The notes below the pieces were generated by a model. That model made no database searches. It was not told the DNA's origin and saw nothing but the letters and a program-made list of their open reading frames with translations. The position numbers were made by a program, and so were the translations under genes. A stretch of DNA of 64,000 nucleotides from Hyphomicrobiales bacterium. Lineage in GTDB: Bacteria > Pseudomonadota > Alphaproteobacteria > Rhizobiales > Rhizobiaceae. Shown here one piece after another: positions 1 to 7,440 of this stretch. The DNA is taken from positions 1 to 64,000 of the forward strand of contig UCJA01000014.1 of NCBI GenBank assembly GCA_900472675.1. The letters are read 5' to 3'. Each line of letters opens with the position of its first letter. Within the stretch, counting starts at the first letter, position 1.

Positions 1-53
1 CCGAGGATGACGGCGTTGAGGGTAGGAAGGACCGAGGATGACGGCGTTGAGGG
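1..53. repeat. 31-bp tandem repeat at the window edge (two copies visible)
   Basis: A 22-base unit (CCGAGGATGACGGCGTTGAG plus GG) occurs at 1-22 and again at 32-53, giving a 31-base period with a 9-base linker. The array may extend to the left of the window, so copy number is unknown. Positions 54-294 hold no convincing gene: short frames in this stretch overlap one another and lack ribosome sites or recognisable products. Confidence 0.6.
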
Positions 54-294
54 CCATTCCAGTAAATCGCTAAGGATGGTCGTTGCCCGTGCCCCAGACC
101 GCTTCAGTGCCGTCACTGGCTGGTAGGAGGGAGCAACCAGCCGGGATATTGTTGCGGCAGGCGGCAGGTGTCAGGTGGCAGATGGCCAAGACGAACAGGC
201 CACTTTTCCCCCATGCCGCTTCTGCCTTGTGCGTCTCCTTGCGTGAGATCTCTGGTGGCCGCTCCGTCATGGCAGAGCGGCCCTCCACGTGTTT

Positions 295-1398
295 TTAGAC
301 CAGGATGTTCTGCCGATGTCCCGTGTCGGCTGCCTTTTCAATGGCTGCGACCAGGCGGCTATTGTGGAGTGCATGCGCGAAGCCGGGCGTGAAACGGGTG
401 TTGTTGGCAAGGTCCCTGCCCAGTGAGGCATAGACTTCGCCGACATTGATCGATGCGCCTGCCCAGAAGTCAGCGGCCGTCGGCCCGACGCCGGAGGCAA
501 CAGGCGCCTCCGGTGTCTCGAATTCGACACTTGAGACAAGCGTGAGGTCGCCGACCTGCACCCCGGCAAAGTGATTTCCTGTCAGTCTCAGCCAGCCGTT
601 CGCGCCCCGGATTTCGAAGGTGAAGTTTGCCTGATCTGCGGGAACGCCGGCCAGCACCTGAACCGAAACGGGAGCGCCGCTTGCCGTCTTGGCGATGAGG
701 TCGAGATGATCGGCAATGTCCCGGAGCGACGTTTCCCCGGTATCGACGATGTCGATTTCCGGCCAGAGACGCTCGGTGCGTGCATCCACTTGCGTGATGG
801 CGCCCAGCACGCTCTCGATGACATCGACCACATGGCCGGTGGTGATGGTCATGAAGCTCGCGCCCGAGGCAGCCTTGTTGAAATAGTCATACGCCTTGGG
901 CGATTGCGGGCCGTAGCCGAATGTCGTGGCGATCACGCGGGCCGACATCAGGCGTCCGAGCCGGCCGGATGCGACGATTTCGGCCGCCCGCCGAACGGAG
1001 GGGTTGTGGCGGCCCTGCAAACCGATGGCGGTGTGCAACGAGCCTGCCGCAGCGGCCATCTCTTCCGTATGCGCAAGCGTCGCGCCAAGCGGGGATTCGG
1101 AATAGACGGCCTTTCCAGCCTTGAGCGCGGCCAGCACGAGGTCCCGGTGAGCGGGCACCTTGACGGCGACGGTCACGACATCGATGGAGGGGGCTTCGAT
1201 CATGGCATAGGGGTCTGCATACCAGCGCTCCGCCCCGAAGGCTTCCGCCGCCGCCTTCGCGCTCTCCTCCCGCCTCGTTGCAACGGCCGCGAGCTTCAGG
1301 TGTGGCTGTGTCGCCAGCGCGGGGATGTGCGAGGCCCCGGCCCAGCTTGCGGCGGTATCTGCGCCGATGATACCAACGCGAAATGTCTTGTCGTTCAT
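295..1398 (-). CDS. Gfo/Idh/MocA family oxidoreductase, Gal80-like
   Basis: The product has 367 residues, normal for the family. An N-terminal Rossmann fold starts with VGIIGADTAASWAGASH (residues 8-24) and is followed by the C-terminal alpha/beta domain typical of NAD(P)-dependent sugar dehydrogenases. The start at MNDKTFRVG is preferred because the fold begins directly after it; an upstream in-frame ATG at 1425 would add nine unconserved residues. The usual E-K-P motif, whose Lys is catalytic, reads E101-S102-P103. Loss of that Lys is known in non-catalytic Gal80-type regulators, so this may be a sugar sensor or an atypical enzyme. It lies downstream of, and in the same direction as, a LysR gene. 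Family sure; activity not. Confidence 0.8.
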   Translation of the reverse strand: MNDKTFRVGIIGADTAASWAGASHIPALATQPHLKLAAVATRREESAKAAAEAFGAERWYADPYAMIEAPSIDVVTVAVKVPAHRDLVLAALKAGKAVYSESPLGATLAHTEEMAAAAGSLHTAIGLQGRHNPSVRRAAEIVASGRLGRLMSARVIATTFGYGPQSPKAYDYFNKAASGASFMTITTGHVVDVIESVLGAITQVDARTERLWPEIDIVDTGETSLRDIADHLDLIAKTASGAPVSVQVLAGVPADQANFTFEIRGANGWLRLTGNHFAGVQVGDLTLVSSVEFETPEAPVASGVGPTAADFWAGASINVGEVYASLGRDLANNTRFTPGFAHALHNSRLVAAIEKAADTGHRQNILV

Positions 1399-1497
1399 GT
1401 CTTTCAGGCTCCTGAATACAATCAATCGCCAATCGGCGACATGTGAAGGAGCCTATCGAGGGACGTCACGCTGCGGAAATCGATAGCCGATATGTCG

Positions 1498-1520
1498 CAC
1501 TATCCACCGCATGGATAGTG
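1498..1520. promoter_or_regulatory. 9-bp perfect inverted repeat between LysR and oxidoreductase genes
   Basis: CACTATCCA and TGGATAGTG are separated by five bases. The site is about 100 bases upstream of the oxidoreductase start and about 30 bases past the LysR stop. There is no following T-run, so an operator, perhaps for the adjacent LysR protein, is more likely than a terminator. This is inference from position and symmetry. Confidence 0.4.
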
Positions 1521-1549
1521 GTCCAGCGCCGGGTGGCTGCCGGGCAGCC

Positions 1550-2506
1550 TCAATAGTAGGGCTGGACAAGGTCGCCGCAGAGATTTTCCGAAGCAAGCCA
1601 CACATGCGGAAACGCGCCAAGAAGCGCGTTCCTGATCCAGCGCTGTGCCGGATGCGCGTCGTTTCTGCGGTGCCATGACAGGACAAAGGGTACCGGGTTG
1701 AGCGGCAAGGGAAAATCGACCACGGTCAGCCGATCGGCAAAGCCGGAGTTAGCCACAACGCCCTCCATCACGATCGCAAGCATATCCGACGCGGCGACCA
1801 GTTGCGGTGCCGATGCCATTTGCGGAACCGTCAGCGCGACGCGCCGCCTCAGGCCCTTGGTCGCCAAAGCCGCGTCCGCGACATCCAGTCCATCCGTATC
1901 CGGTGCAATCTGGATATGGTTGAGCGACAGGAAGCTCTGCGTATCGAGCGGGTGTTCGGTTGCAGGATGATTCTTGCGCAGGATGCAGACGAACCGCTCC
2001 TGGAACAGTCGCGCATTGAGGATGCGGCTGGATGCTGGCAGGGGTATCCCAACCGTCAGATCGACATCCCCGGCGTCGAGAAGATCGATCGCGGCATCCC
2101 GGCTGTCGAATTCCCGCACTTTCAGATCGATACCCGGGGCCTTTGCCGACAGGACCGCGAGAAGTCGCGGCAGGACGATGGATCCCGCATGTCCGGACAG
2201 GCCGAGCGAGAACGTCATCCGGACCGCCGACGGTTCAAACTCCTGGGTAAAATCGAGGGTGCGCTGAATGTCGCGCAAGGCGGTCGCAATCGGTTCCGCC
2301 AGTTCCGCCGCCCGAGGGGTCGGCTGCAAACCGGAGGGGCCCCGCACGAACAGCTCATCCTTCAGAAGGTCGCGCAGGCGGGCGAGCGCCGCACTCATGG
2401 CAGGCTGGGTGCGGCCGATACGGGCACCGGCGCGCGTCACATTCCGTTCGGCGTTGATCGCGTCAAAGGCGACGAGCAGATTGAGATCGATGCCATGTAA
2501 ATTCAT
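1550..2506 (-). CDS. LysR family transcriptional regulator
   Basis: The product has 318 residues. The N-terminal winged helix-turn-helix is classical: DLNLLVAFDAI, then RAGARIGRTQPAMSAALARL and DELFVRGPSGLQPT, within residues 1-65. The substrate-binding domain follows. The layout resembles the NodD/SyrM branch that starts with 'LxxxDLNLL'. The start at MNLHGIDLNLL fits family starts better than an in-frame ATG seven codons upstream. LysR genes usually face their target; here the likely target, the oxidoreductase gene, lies downstream in the same direction across a gap containing an inverted repeat. Ligand unknown. Confidence 0.88.
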   Translation of the reverse strand: MNLHGIDLNLLVAFDAINAERNVTRAGARIGRTQPAMSAALARLRDLLKDELFVRGPSGLQPTPRAAELAEPIATALRDIQRTLDFTQEFEPSAVRMTFSLGLSGHAGSIVLPRLLAVLSAKAPGIDLKVREFDSRDAAIDLLDAGDVDLTVGIPLPASSRILNARLFQERFVCILRKNHPATEHPLDTQSFLSLNHIQIAPDTDGLDVADAALATKGLRRRVALTVPQMASAPQLVAASDMLAIVMEGVVANSGFADRLTVVDFPLPLNPVPFVLSWHRRNDAHPAQRWIRNALLGAFPHVWLASENLCGDLVQPYY

Positions 2507-2582
2507 GGCTTGGATGCATAGGCGCAAGCACCATCAATGACAAGCATGCCTCGCCATGACCCGCTCCAAACGGGTCAGTCGC

Positions 2583-2632
2583 CATCCGAATGGAGTCGCA
2601 GGAGCTCGCGGGCGGCACCCTCGTCGGTGATC
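2583..2632. repeat. Orphan copy of the SorC-regulator 3' end (left flank of inserted module)
   Basis: These 50 bases match 5106-5155, the 3' end of the intact SorC-type gene, at 46 of 50 positions. Read on the minus strand they encode ITDEGAARELLRLHSD, identical in protein to the intact gene's end. The differences within the alignment fall at third codon positions and are silent (ACC/ACT, GGT/GGC, CTC/CTG, CGA/CGG). This copy has no gene body attached. It marks the left edge of a 2.5-kb module. Confidence 0.85.
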
Positions 2633-2640
2633 GACTGACC

Positions 2641-2829
2641 TTGGCGGATATCGATATCGCGGCTCCCTTTTCGCAATGGGTGCGAACTAAAGTGCCATTC
2701 GGTGAATTCCCGAATCTCGTGGCCTAGCAGCAGCGGCTGCTGGACAGGGTGCCTGCCTGGGCCGCGACCAAGCGGGAGGTCGATACGCGCATGGATGGCG
2801 CTATGACGGCCGCCGGCATCAAACTGTGA
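2641..2829 (+). pseudogene. Remnant of a glutathione S-transferase C-terminus
   Basis: Translating from 2641 gives LADIDIAAPFSQWVRTKVPF, then GEFPNLVA, an in-frame TAG, then QQRLLDRVPAWAATKREV and a final TGA at 2827-2829. 'ADI.IAAP..QW' followed by 'P.L..W..R....PA' is the pattern of GST C-terminal helices. The TAG stands where Trp (TGG) is expected. No N-terminal thioredoxin-like part precedes it, so this is a decayed 3' fragment adjoining the orphan SorC end. Positions 2830-3002 hold nothing I can identify. Confidence 0.6.
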
Positions 2830-3002
2830 AGGATGCGCGTAAGCTTAGAGGTGGAACGGCTGGCCTTGGCGCAAAAACCGGGCATAGGTCGGATTTTGGC
2901 GGGGTGCCGGACGTTCCTATGTGAGACCTTGAAGCCAGTTTTGCGCCTTCGATCTGGTCGCTTACGCCCGTTACTGTGTTCAACCCTCCTCTACTAATGC
3001 AA

Positions 3003-3545
3003 TCAAAAAGTCATTTTCGACTGAAGTCCCCTCGCAGCAGCTGGCAGCCTTCTGCCGTAGATTGCCTGATACAGCGCGTCGAGGCAGTCGACGATTGATT
3101 GGATGCTTGTCTCAACATCCTTCTTTGTCAGCGTTGTGACGTCCTTAGGATGAGATATCTGGTTGCGGACCTTCAACGACACCTTCAGCTTCGCCCACCA
3201 CGGTGCATCTTTGTCGAGCGTAGACTTGGTGAAGCGAGCGAAAAGGAACAGGATACGGTCTTCCAGCCGGTGCATCTTCAAGTCATTTTTCAACTTATAC
3301 TGGCCATTGTCGAGGCGAACCTCCCGCTCAAGCAGGATCGACTTTTCGTGCGCTGTCAGCCCTTTCTGAAGGGCCATTTCGTCCGATACCGCGTTAACAT
3401 GGGCCTCGAGCGCGCAGAACGCTAGGACAATGCTGGCATGAAGATTGGCGTTCACGCCCTCCTCTTCGCTGGCCTCACCAGCGAGCTCTAGGAACCGCTT
3501 TGCTTCTTCAAGGAGAAGCGATGCAAATGTGTCAATGCTATCCAT
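3003..3545 (-). CDS. HEPN-like putative ribonuclease, second gene of a two-gene module
   Basis: The product has 180 residues and is largely helical. It ends with KVRNQISHPKD, in which R127 and H132 form an Rx4H motif, the catalytic signature of HEPN RNases. An N-terminal helix with 'FCALEAHVNAVSDEMA' also resembles HEPN/MAE_28990-type proteins. ATG at 3543-3545 is chosen because it overlaps the stop of the upstream gene (3538-3540) by eight bases, implying translational coupling. A longer frame starts at 3584, inside the upstream gene. I infer a toxin or effector controlled by, or working with, the ParB-like partner. A plain structural HEPN protein without RNase activity is the alternative. 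Confidence 0.65.
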   Translation of the reverse strand: MDSIDTFASLLLEEAKRFLELAGEASEEEGVNANLHASIVLAFCALEAHVNAVSDEMALQKGLTAHEKSILLEREVRLDNGQYKLKNDLKMHRLEDRILFLFARFTKSTLDKDAPWWAKLKVSLKVRNQISHPKDVTTLTKKDVETSIQSIVDCLDALYQAIYGRRLPAAARGLQSKMTF

Positions 3546-4770
3546 TTGCCCGAGCAATCTTGGCCTTTTCCCTCTCGACCTCAAGCTGAGCCTGCTTGGC
3601 GTGATATTTCATGATCCCGATGTTGATGTTGCCCTTGGTGATCCCGGAGCCGTCCTCCGCTTGCAGAAAGAAAAGTTCGGCAAACCGGCCACGCTCTTTG
3701 GCATCAGTGCGATAGCCAAGCCCACGGTATTGATCGGAGTCGGACTTGTGACGCCCCTTTACGAGCGCGCTGACATTTAACGGATCATGACCGGTGGCGT
3801 CTGCAAGGGCATAATGCCGTTGCAGACGCACGGCGTTGTTGCGCAGAACACCCGCTACAAACGTCCACGCGGCCAAGAGGGCCATGTTACTGGCCTTTTC
3901 TGGATAGTCCACAGGCGGCTTCGGCTTCTTGCCTTCGAACGCTTTCCGCTGGGCTGCGGCGAGACGCGCATATTCCTGACCAGCACGCTTTAACTCGGCA
4001 TCAGTCCAGAGGTGGGGCTGATCAGCTTTGACTGCATCCCACAATAGGTCGTGCTGCCCCGTCACTGTGATCGGCGGCAAGGTCTCCTTGCTGTCAAATT
4101 CGGCGGACGGAACCTTCGTCCCGGCAAAATAGCTCACAATGAACGTGCGGGCTGTCTGCACGGTAACGGCGCCGCGCGATTTTCGATCCGCGAAGTCCTC
4201 GCCCGGATCGAGCAGGCCGACTGACTGACACCAGTCGCGAAGCTGGGGTCCGCTCACTGTCTCGTGCATGCGGTCGAAGAGGTCTGACGATATCGCGATC
4301 ACAGTGTTAGATATGAGCTGGGCGTCGAGCCGCTGTTCGGTCGCCAGATCGAGATAAATCTTCACTCCGTGCCATTCATCGACGCCGGCTTCCAATGCCT
4401 CTTTGATGGCATGATAGCGATGTTGGCCGCCGATGATCATCAGCGGTTTGTCGATCGGCTTCTCGTGCGAATACTCTGTAACGATGCCGCTGAAGCTACG
4501 GCGTGCCTTAGCGTCGGACTTCATCTTAGCAAAAGCCGGGGCGTTGCTGACTACGTCGCGATTTGCGCGATAGTCTCCCTGCTCGTCCGGATCGAGCGGG
4601 GCGTCGGGGGTTGCGAACTCGACGAACTTGCTGCCGCGAACGTGGCAATCGCAGTACCGCGCACCCGTCCGCTCGTCGGTGATGATGTATAACTTATCGA
4701 GGTCTTCCATCGGGGCGAGCGTCGCGACGAGGTCCTTCTTTATTTCTTCAAGCGACTTGTCTGCTGCCAT
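3538..4770 (-). CDS. DGQHR/ParB-like domain protein, first gene of a two-gene module
   Basis: The product has 410 residues. The motif MIIGGQHRYHAIKEAL (residues 111-126) matches the DGQHR/ParB-sulfiredoxin-fold signature 'DGxHRxxA' seen in DndB-like and other defence-associated proteins, with Gly for the first Asp. A long helical C-terminal part follows, ending in a charged coil (KQAQLEVEREKAKIARANG). ATG at 4768-4770 is preferred because AGAGGGAAACAAG precedes it; the frame is open for 67 more codons upstream but these look non-conserved. It overlaps the HEPN gene by eight bases. The function may be nucleotide or DNA sensing, but this is inference. The module sits between duplicated gene ends, so it was probably acquired. 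Confidence 0.65.
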   Translation of the reverse strand: MAADKSLEEIKKDLVATLAPMEDLDKLYIITDERTGARYCDCHVRGSKFVEFATPDAPLDPDEQGDYRANRDVVSNAPAFAKMKSDAKARRSFSGIVTEYSHEKPIDKPLMIIGGQHRYHAIKEALEAGVDEWHGVKIYLDLATEQRLDAQLISNTVIAISSDLFDRMHETVSGPQLRDWCQSVGLLDPGEDFADRKSRGAVTVQTARTFIVSYFAGTKVPSAEFDSKETLPPITVTGQHDLLWDAVKADQPHLWTDAELKRAGQEYARLAAAQRKAFEGKKPKPPVDYPEKASNMALLAAWTFVAGVLRNNAVRLQRHYALADATGHDPLNVSALVKGRHKSDSDQYRGLGYRTDAKERGRFAELFFLQAEDGSGITKGNINIGIMKYHAKQAQLEVEREKAKIARANG

Positions 4771-5094
4771 CTTGTTTCCCTCTGACCATGCCACAGAGGA
4801 TAACCCGCCCGCGCAGAGCAACGCAATCGAATGCCTCTTGCGCCCGATTATTGCGCGAAGCGCCGATCGACGTGACTGGTGTAGGGCGATGGCCACTATC
4901 GTTGGTACGTCGTCTGCAAGCTGCCTGTCTGCTTTCGGCACCAAGTCGGACAGTGCGTCGGTTGAAGCCAATGACCCCTCCCAGCGCTATTCAGCCCTGC
5001 CACCCTATCCGCATCAGCGTGCGGCGGGAGCTTGCGCGTCAGTCGATGGCGGGACGCCCATACAGCGGGTGAAGGCACTCTCAGTCAGAGGCTT
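4771..5094. other. Intergenic region upstream of the DGQHR gene
   Basis: These 324 bases separate the DGQHR start from the 3' end of the SorC gene. They should carry the module's promoter on the minus strand, but I see no strong -35/-10 pair, palindrome or small gene. Short open frames here look random. Confidence 0.5.
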
Positions 5095-6084
5095 CTATGC
5101 GGCTTCATCCGAATGGAGCCGCAGCAGCTCGCGGGCGGCGCCCTCGTCAGTGATCAGCGTGTTGCAGCCGATGCGGCGGATGGTGGCGCGGATGGCGACG
5201 GCGCGGTGGGCGCCGCCGGATGAGAGCACAATGTGGCGGGCCTTCTTCAGCGTATCGAGATCGACGGACATGACCCGCTCGTTCAAGGCATGATCGACCG
5301 AGCGGCCTTCGGCATCGAGGAAATTGAACATGGTATCGCAGACGCAGCCGGCGGCGATCAGCCGCTCGAGCTCGGACTTGGCGATGAAGCCTTCCGAGAG
5401 CGAGGTGGAATGCGGGCCGATATCGCCGCAGCTGACCACCGCAAGATCGAGGTTTTCGGCCAGGTCGTAGATGGTCTTCAGCCCGCATTTGTCGATGAGG
5501 GCGCGCTTGGTCTCCACCGTATCGACCAGCAGGGGTGCGAGGAACATGTAGCACTCGGCGCCGAGCTGGCTTGCCAGCCGCCAGGTGTAATCGATCGGGT
5601 TGGTCTGGTGCACCGCGACGATGCCGCCCAAGAGCGACACGACCTTGCAGTTTTCGCGGCGCGGCGGGCGAAAGCCGGCGAGCGAGGCTGCCATGGTGCG
5701 ACCCCAGCCGACGCCGATGGTCATGTCGTTCTGGATGACCTGCGAGAGAAACTGCCCGAGTGCGAGGCCCACGGCGGTCGCGAGCGCTGCGGCACTGTCG
5801 TCACGCGGAGCCGGCACGACCACGGCCTCATCCAGGCCGTAAGCCTTTTCAAGGCCGGTTGCCAGCTCCAGGCAGGTGTCGACGCCCTCGCTGATCCAGA
5901 TCTGCACCTCCGACCGCTTCATGGCTTCATCGAGCAGGCGGATGACGGTCGAGCGGCTGACGCCCAGCCTTTCGGCCACATCCTTCTGGGTCATGCCCTG
6001 GTTATAATACAGCCAGGCAGCGCGCAGCCGCAGCGAGGCGGCTTCGGAAAACGTGGCGTGGGCATCGCGTCGCAGCTTGGGCAA
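5095..6084 (-). CDS. SorC/DeoR-type sugar-binding transcriptional regulator
   Basis: The product has 329 residues, the usual length. The N-terminal HTH is clear: AAWLYYNQGMTQKDVAERLG, then VSRSTVIRLLDEA, about residues 23-57. The sugar-phosphate-binding domain follows (VGLALGQFL, IGVGWGRTM, VSLLGGI, GAECYMFLAPLLV, LVITDEGAA-like end). It is divergent from transaldolase with a 198-base gap, which suggests it regulates that gene in response to a pentose or pentose-phosphate ligand. Its last 48 coding bases are duplicated at 2583-2632. Confidence 0.88.
   Translation of the reverse strand: MPKLRRDAHATFSEAASLRLRAAWLYYNQGMTQKDVAERLGVSRSTVIRLLDEAMKRSEVQIWISEGVDTCLELATGLEKAYGLDEAVVVPAPRDDSAAALATAVGLALGQFLSQVIQNDMTIGVGWGRTMAASLAGFRPPRRENCKVVSLLGGIVAVHQTNPIDYTWRLASQLGAECYMFLAPLLVDTVETKRALIDKCGLKTIYDLAENLDLAVVSCGDIGPHSTSLSEGFIAKSELERLIAAGCVCDTMFNFLDAEGRSVDHALNERVMSVDLDTLKKARHIVLSSGGAHRAVAIRATIRRIGCNTLITDEGAARELLRLHSDEAA
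5106..5155. repeat. Right-hand copy of the SorC 3'-end repeat (inside the intact gene)
   Basis: This is the partner of 2583-2632 in direct orientation (46/50 identical). It lies within the final codons of the intact SorC gene. The DGQHR/HEPN module and the GST remnant lie between the two copies. Confidence 0.85.
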
Positions 6085-6187
6085 AGGCCTTCAGATCCTG
6101 GCTGTTCGAGGCAGTCTCAGCCTCATTCTTATACAGCAGGCATGATAGAAGGGCGTGGACATATGTCAATCTTGAACGACAAATGTC

Positions 6188-6216
6188 TTGACTTATTGAG
6201 GCTAAAGGCGTGTTAT
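6188..6216 (+). promoter_or_regulatory. Sigma-70-type promoter of transaldolase
   Basis: TTGACT (6188-6193) and TGTTAT (6211-6216) are separated by 17 bases, 67 bases before the transaldolase ATG. Just upstream, TGTCAATCTTGAACGACA (6164-6181) has partial dyad symmetry and is a candidate operator for the divergent SorC regulator. Read from sequence; untested. Confidence 0.55.
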
Positions 6217-6282
6217 CCGGACAAGGCCAGGGACCCTTCGGGCGCCGCAGGCGTTTAAGAAGCCAATAGCGAGGATTACCGA

Positions 6283-7248
6283 ATGACGTCGAAACTAGAG
6301 CAGCTCCGCACCATGACTACGGTCGTCGCCGATACGGGTGACATCGAAGCCGTGACCCGCCTGAAGCCGGTGGATTGCACCACCAATCCGACCATCGTTC
6401 TCAAGGCGCTCGGCAGCGATGCGTTTGCCGACAAGGTCAAGGAAGCGATTGCCTGGGGTCGCAAGCAGGGTGGACAGGACGATGCCGTCGTTGCGTCCGT
6501 TGCCGACCGCATGGCAATCGACGTGGGTGCTGCCCTTGCCGCCATCGTGCCCGGCCGCGTTTCGACCGAAGTGGACGCCGACCTTTCCTTCGATACGGAA
6601 GCCTCGATCCACAAGGCGCACCAGATCATTGCCGCCTACAACGAGCGCGGCATCGAGCGTGACCGCATCCTGATCAAGCTGGCTTCGACCTGGGAAGGCA
6701 TTCGCGCTGCCGAAGTGCTGCAGAAGGAAGGCATCGACTGCAACCTGACGCTCCTGTTCAGCCAGGCCCAGGCGATTGCCTGCGCGCAGGCCAAGGTGTT
6801 CCTGATCTCGCCCTTCGTCGGTCGCATTCTAGACTGGCACAAGAAGTTCACCGGCCAGGAGTACACGTCGGAAACAGATCCGGGCGTGGTTTCGGTCCGT
6901 CAGATCTACAATTACTACAAGGCGAACGGCATCAGCACGATCGTCATGGGTGCGTCCTTCCGCAACGTCGGCGAGATCGAAGCGCTGGCCGGCTGCGATC
7001 GCCTGACGATCAGCCCGAACCTGCTCGACGAACTCGACAAGGACACTGGCAAGCTCGACCGCAAGCTGACGCCCGATACCTTCAATGCCGAGCCGATGCG
7101 TTCGCTCACCGAGAAGGAATTCCGCTGGATGCTGAACGAAGACCAGATGGCGACCGAAAAGCTTTCGGACGGCATCCGCATGTTCGCCAAGGATCTGGTT
7201 GCGTTGCGCACCATGGTCAAAAAAGAACTTGCGGTTGCGCAAATCTGA
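6283..7248 (+). CDS. tal: Transaldolase
   Basis: The product has 321 residues, matching TalB-type transaldolases. It transfers a dihydroxyacetone unit between sedoheptulose-7-phosphate and glyceraldehyde-3-phosphate in the non-oxidative pentose phosphate pathway in the cytosol. The Schiff-base Lys sits in [28 protein letters not shown] near the N-terminus and [10 protein letters not shown] near the C-terminus are family signatures. The gene stands alone, divergent from a SorC regulator, and ends at a strong intrinsic terminator. Confidence 0.96.
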   Translation: MTSKLEQLRTMTTVVADTGDIEAVTRLKPVDCTTNPTIVLKALGSDAFADKVKEAIAWGRKQGGQDDAVVASVADRMAIDVGAALAAIVPGRVSTEVDADLSFDTEASIHKAHQIIAAYNERGIERDRILIKLASTWEGIRAAEVLQKEGIDCNLTLLFSQAQAIACAQAKVFLISPFVGRILDWHKKFTGQEYTSETDPGVVSVRQIYNYYKANGISTIVMGASFRNVGEIEALAGCDRLTISPNLLDELDKDTGKLDRKLTPDTFNAEPMRSLTEKEFRWMLNEDQMATEKLSDGIRMFAKDLVALRTMVKKELAVAQI

Positions 7249-7274
7249 CAGTCAATCCCGATAGAATTCAGCAG

Positions 7275-7306
7275 GAGGGCCCGTTCGCAACGGGCCCTCT
7301 TTTTTT
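7275..7306 (+). terminator. Intrinsic terminator of tal
   Basis: GAGGGCCCGTT and AACGGGCCCTC form an 11-bp perfect stem around a three-base loop, followed by seven T. It lies 27 bases after the tal stop. Confidence 0.95.
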
Positions 7307-7440
7307 GTCGAAAAACGCCAGGAAATTCGATGGATTTCTACTGGAGCGAATGGTGATTTAAGAGAAAATTCAGGAACATAGATCAAGTCTTGGAGTGCGG
7401 ACTGCCACAGGGAGTGGCACAGTCATTCTTTGGAGCCAGC

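Noticed and set aside
1-53. CRISPR array
   Set aside because: The spacer would be only nine bases, and the flanks show no further regular repeats or cas genes.
2583-5155. Prophage or transposon carrying the DGQHR/HEPN genes
   Set aside because: No phage structural gene, integrase, transposase or terminal inverted repeat is present; only the gene-end direct repeats support insertion.
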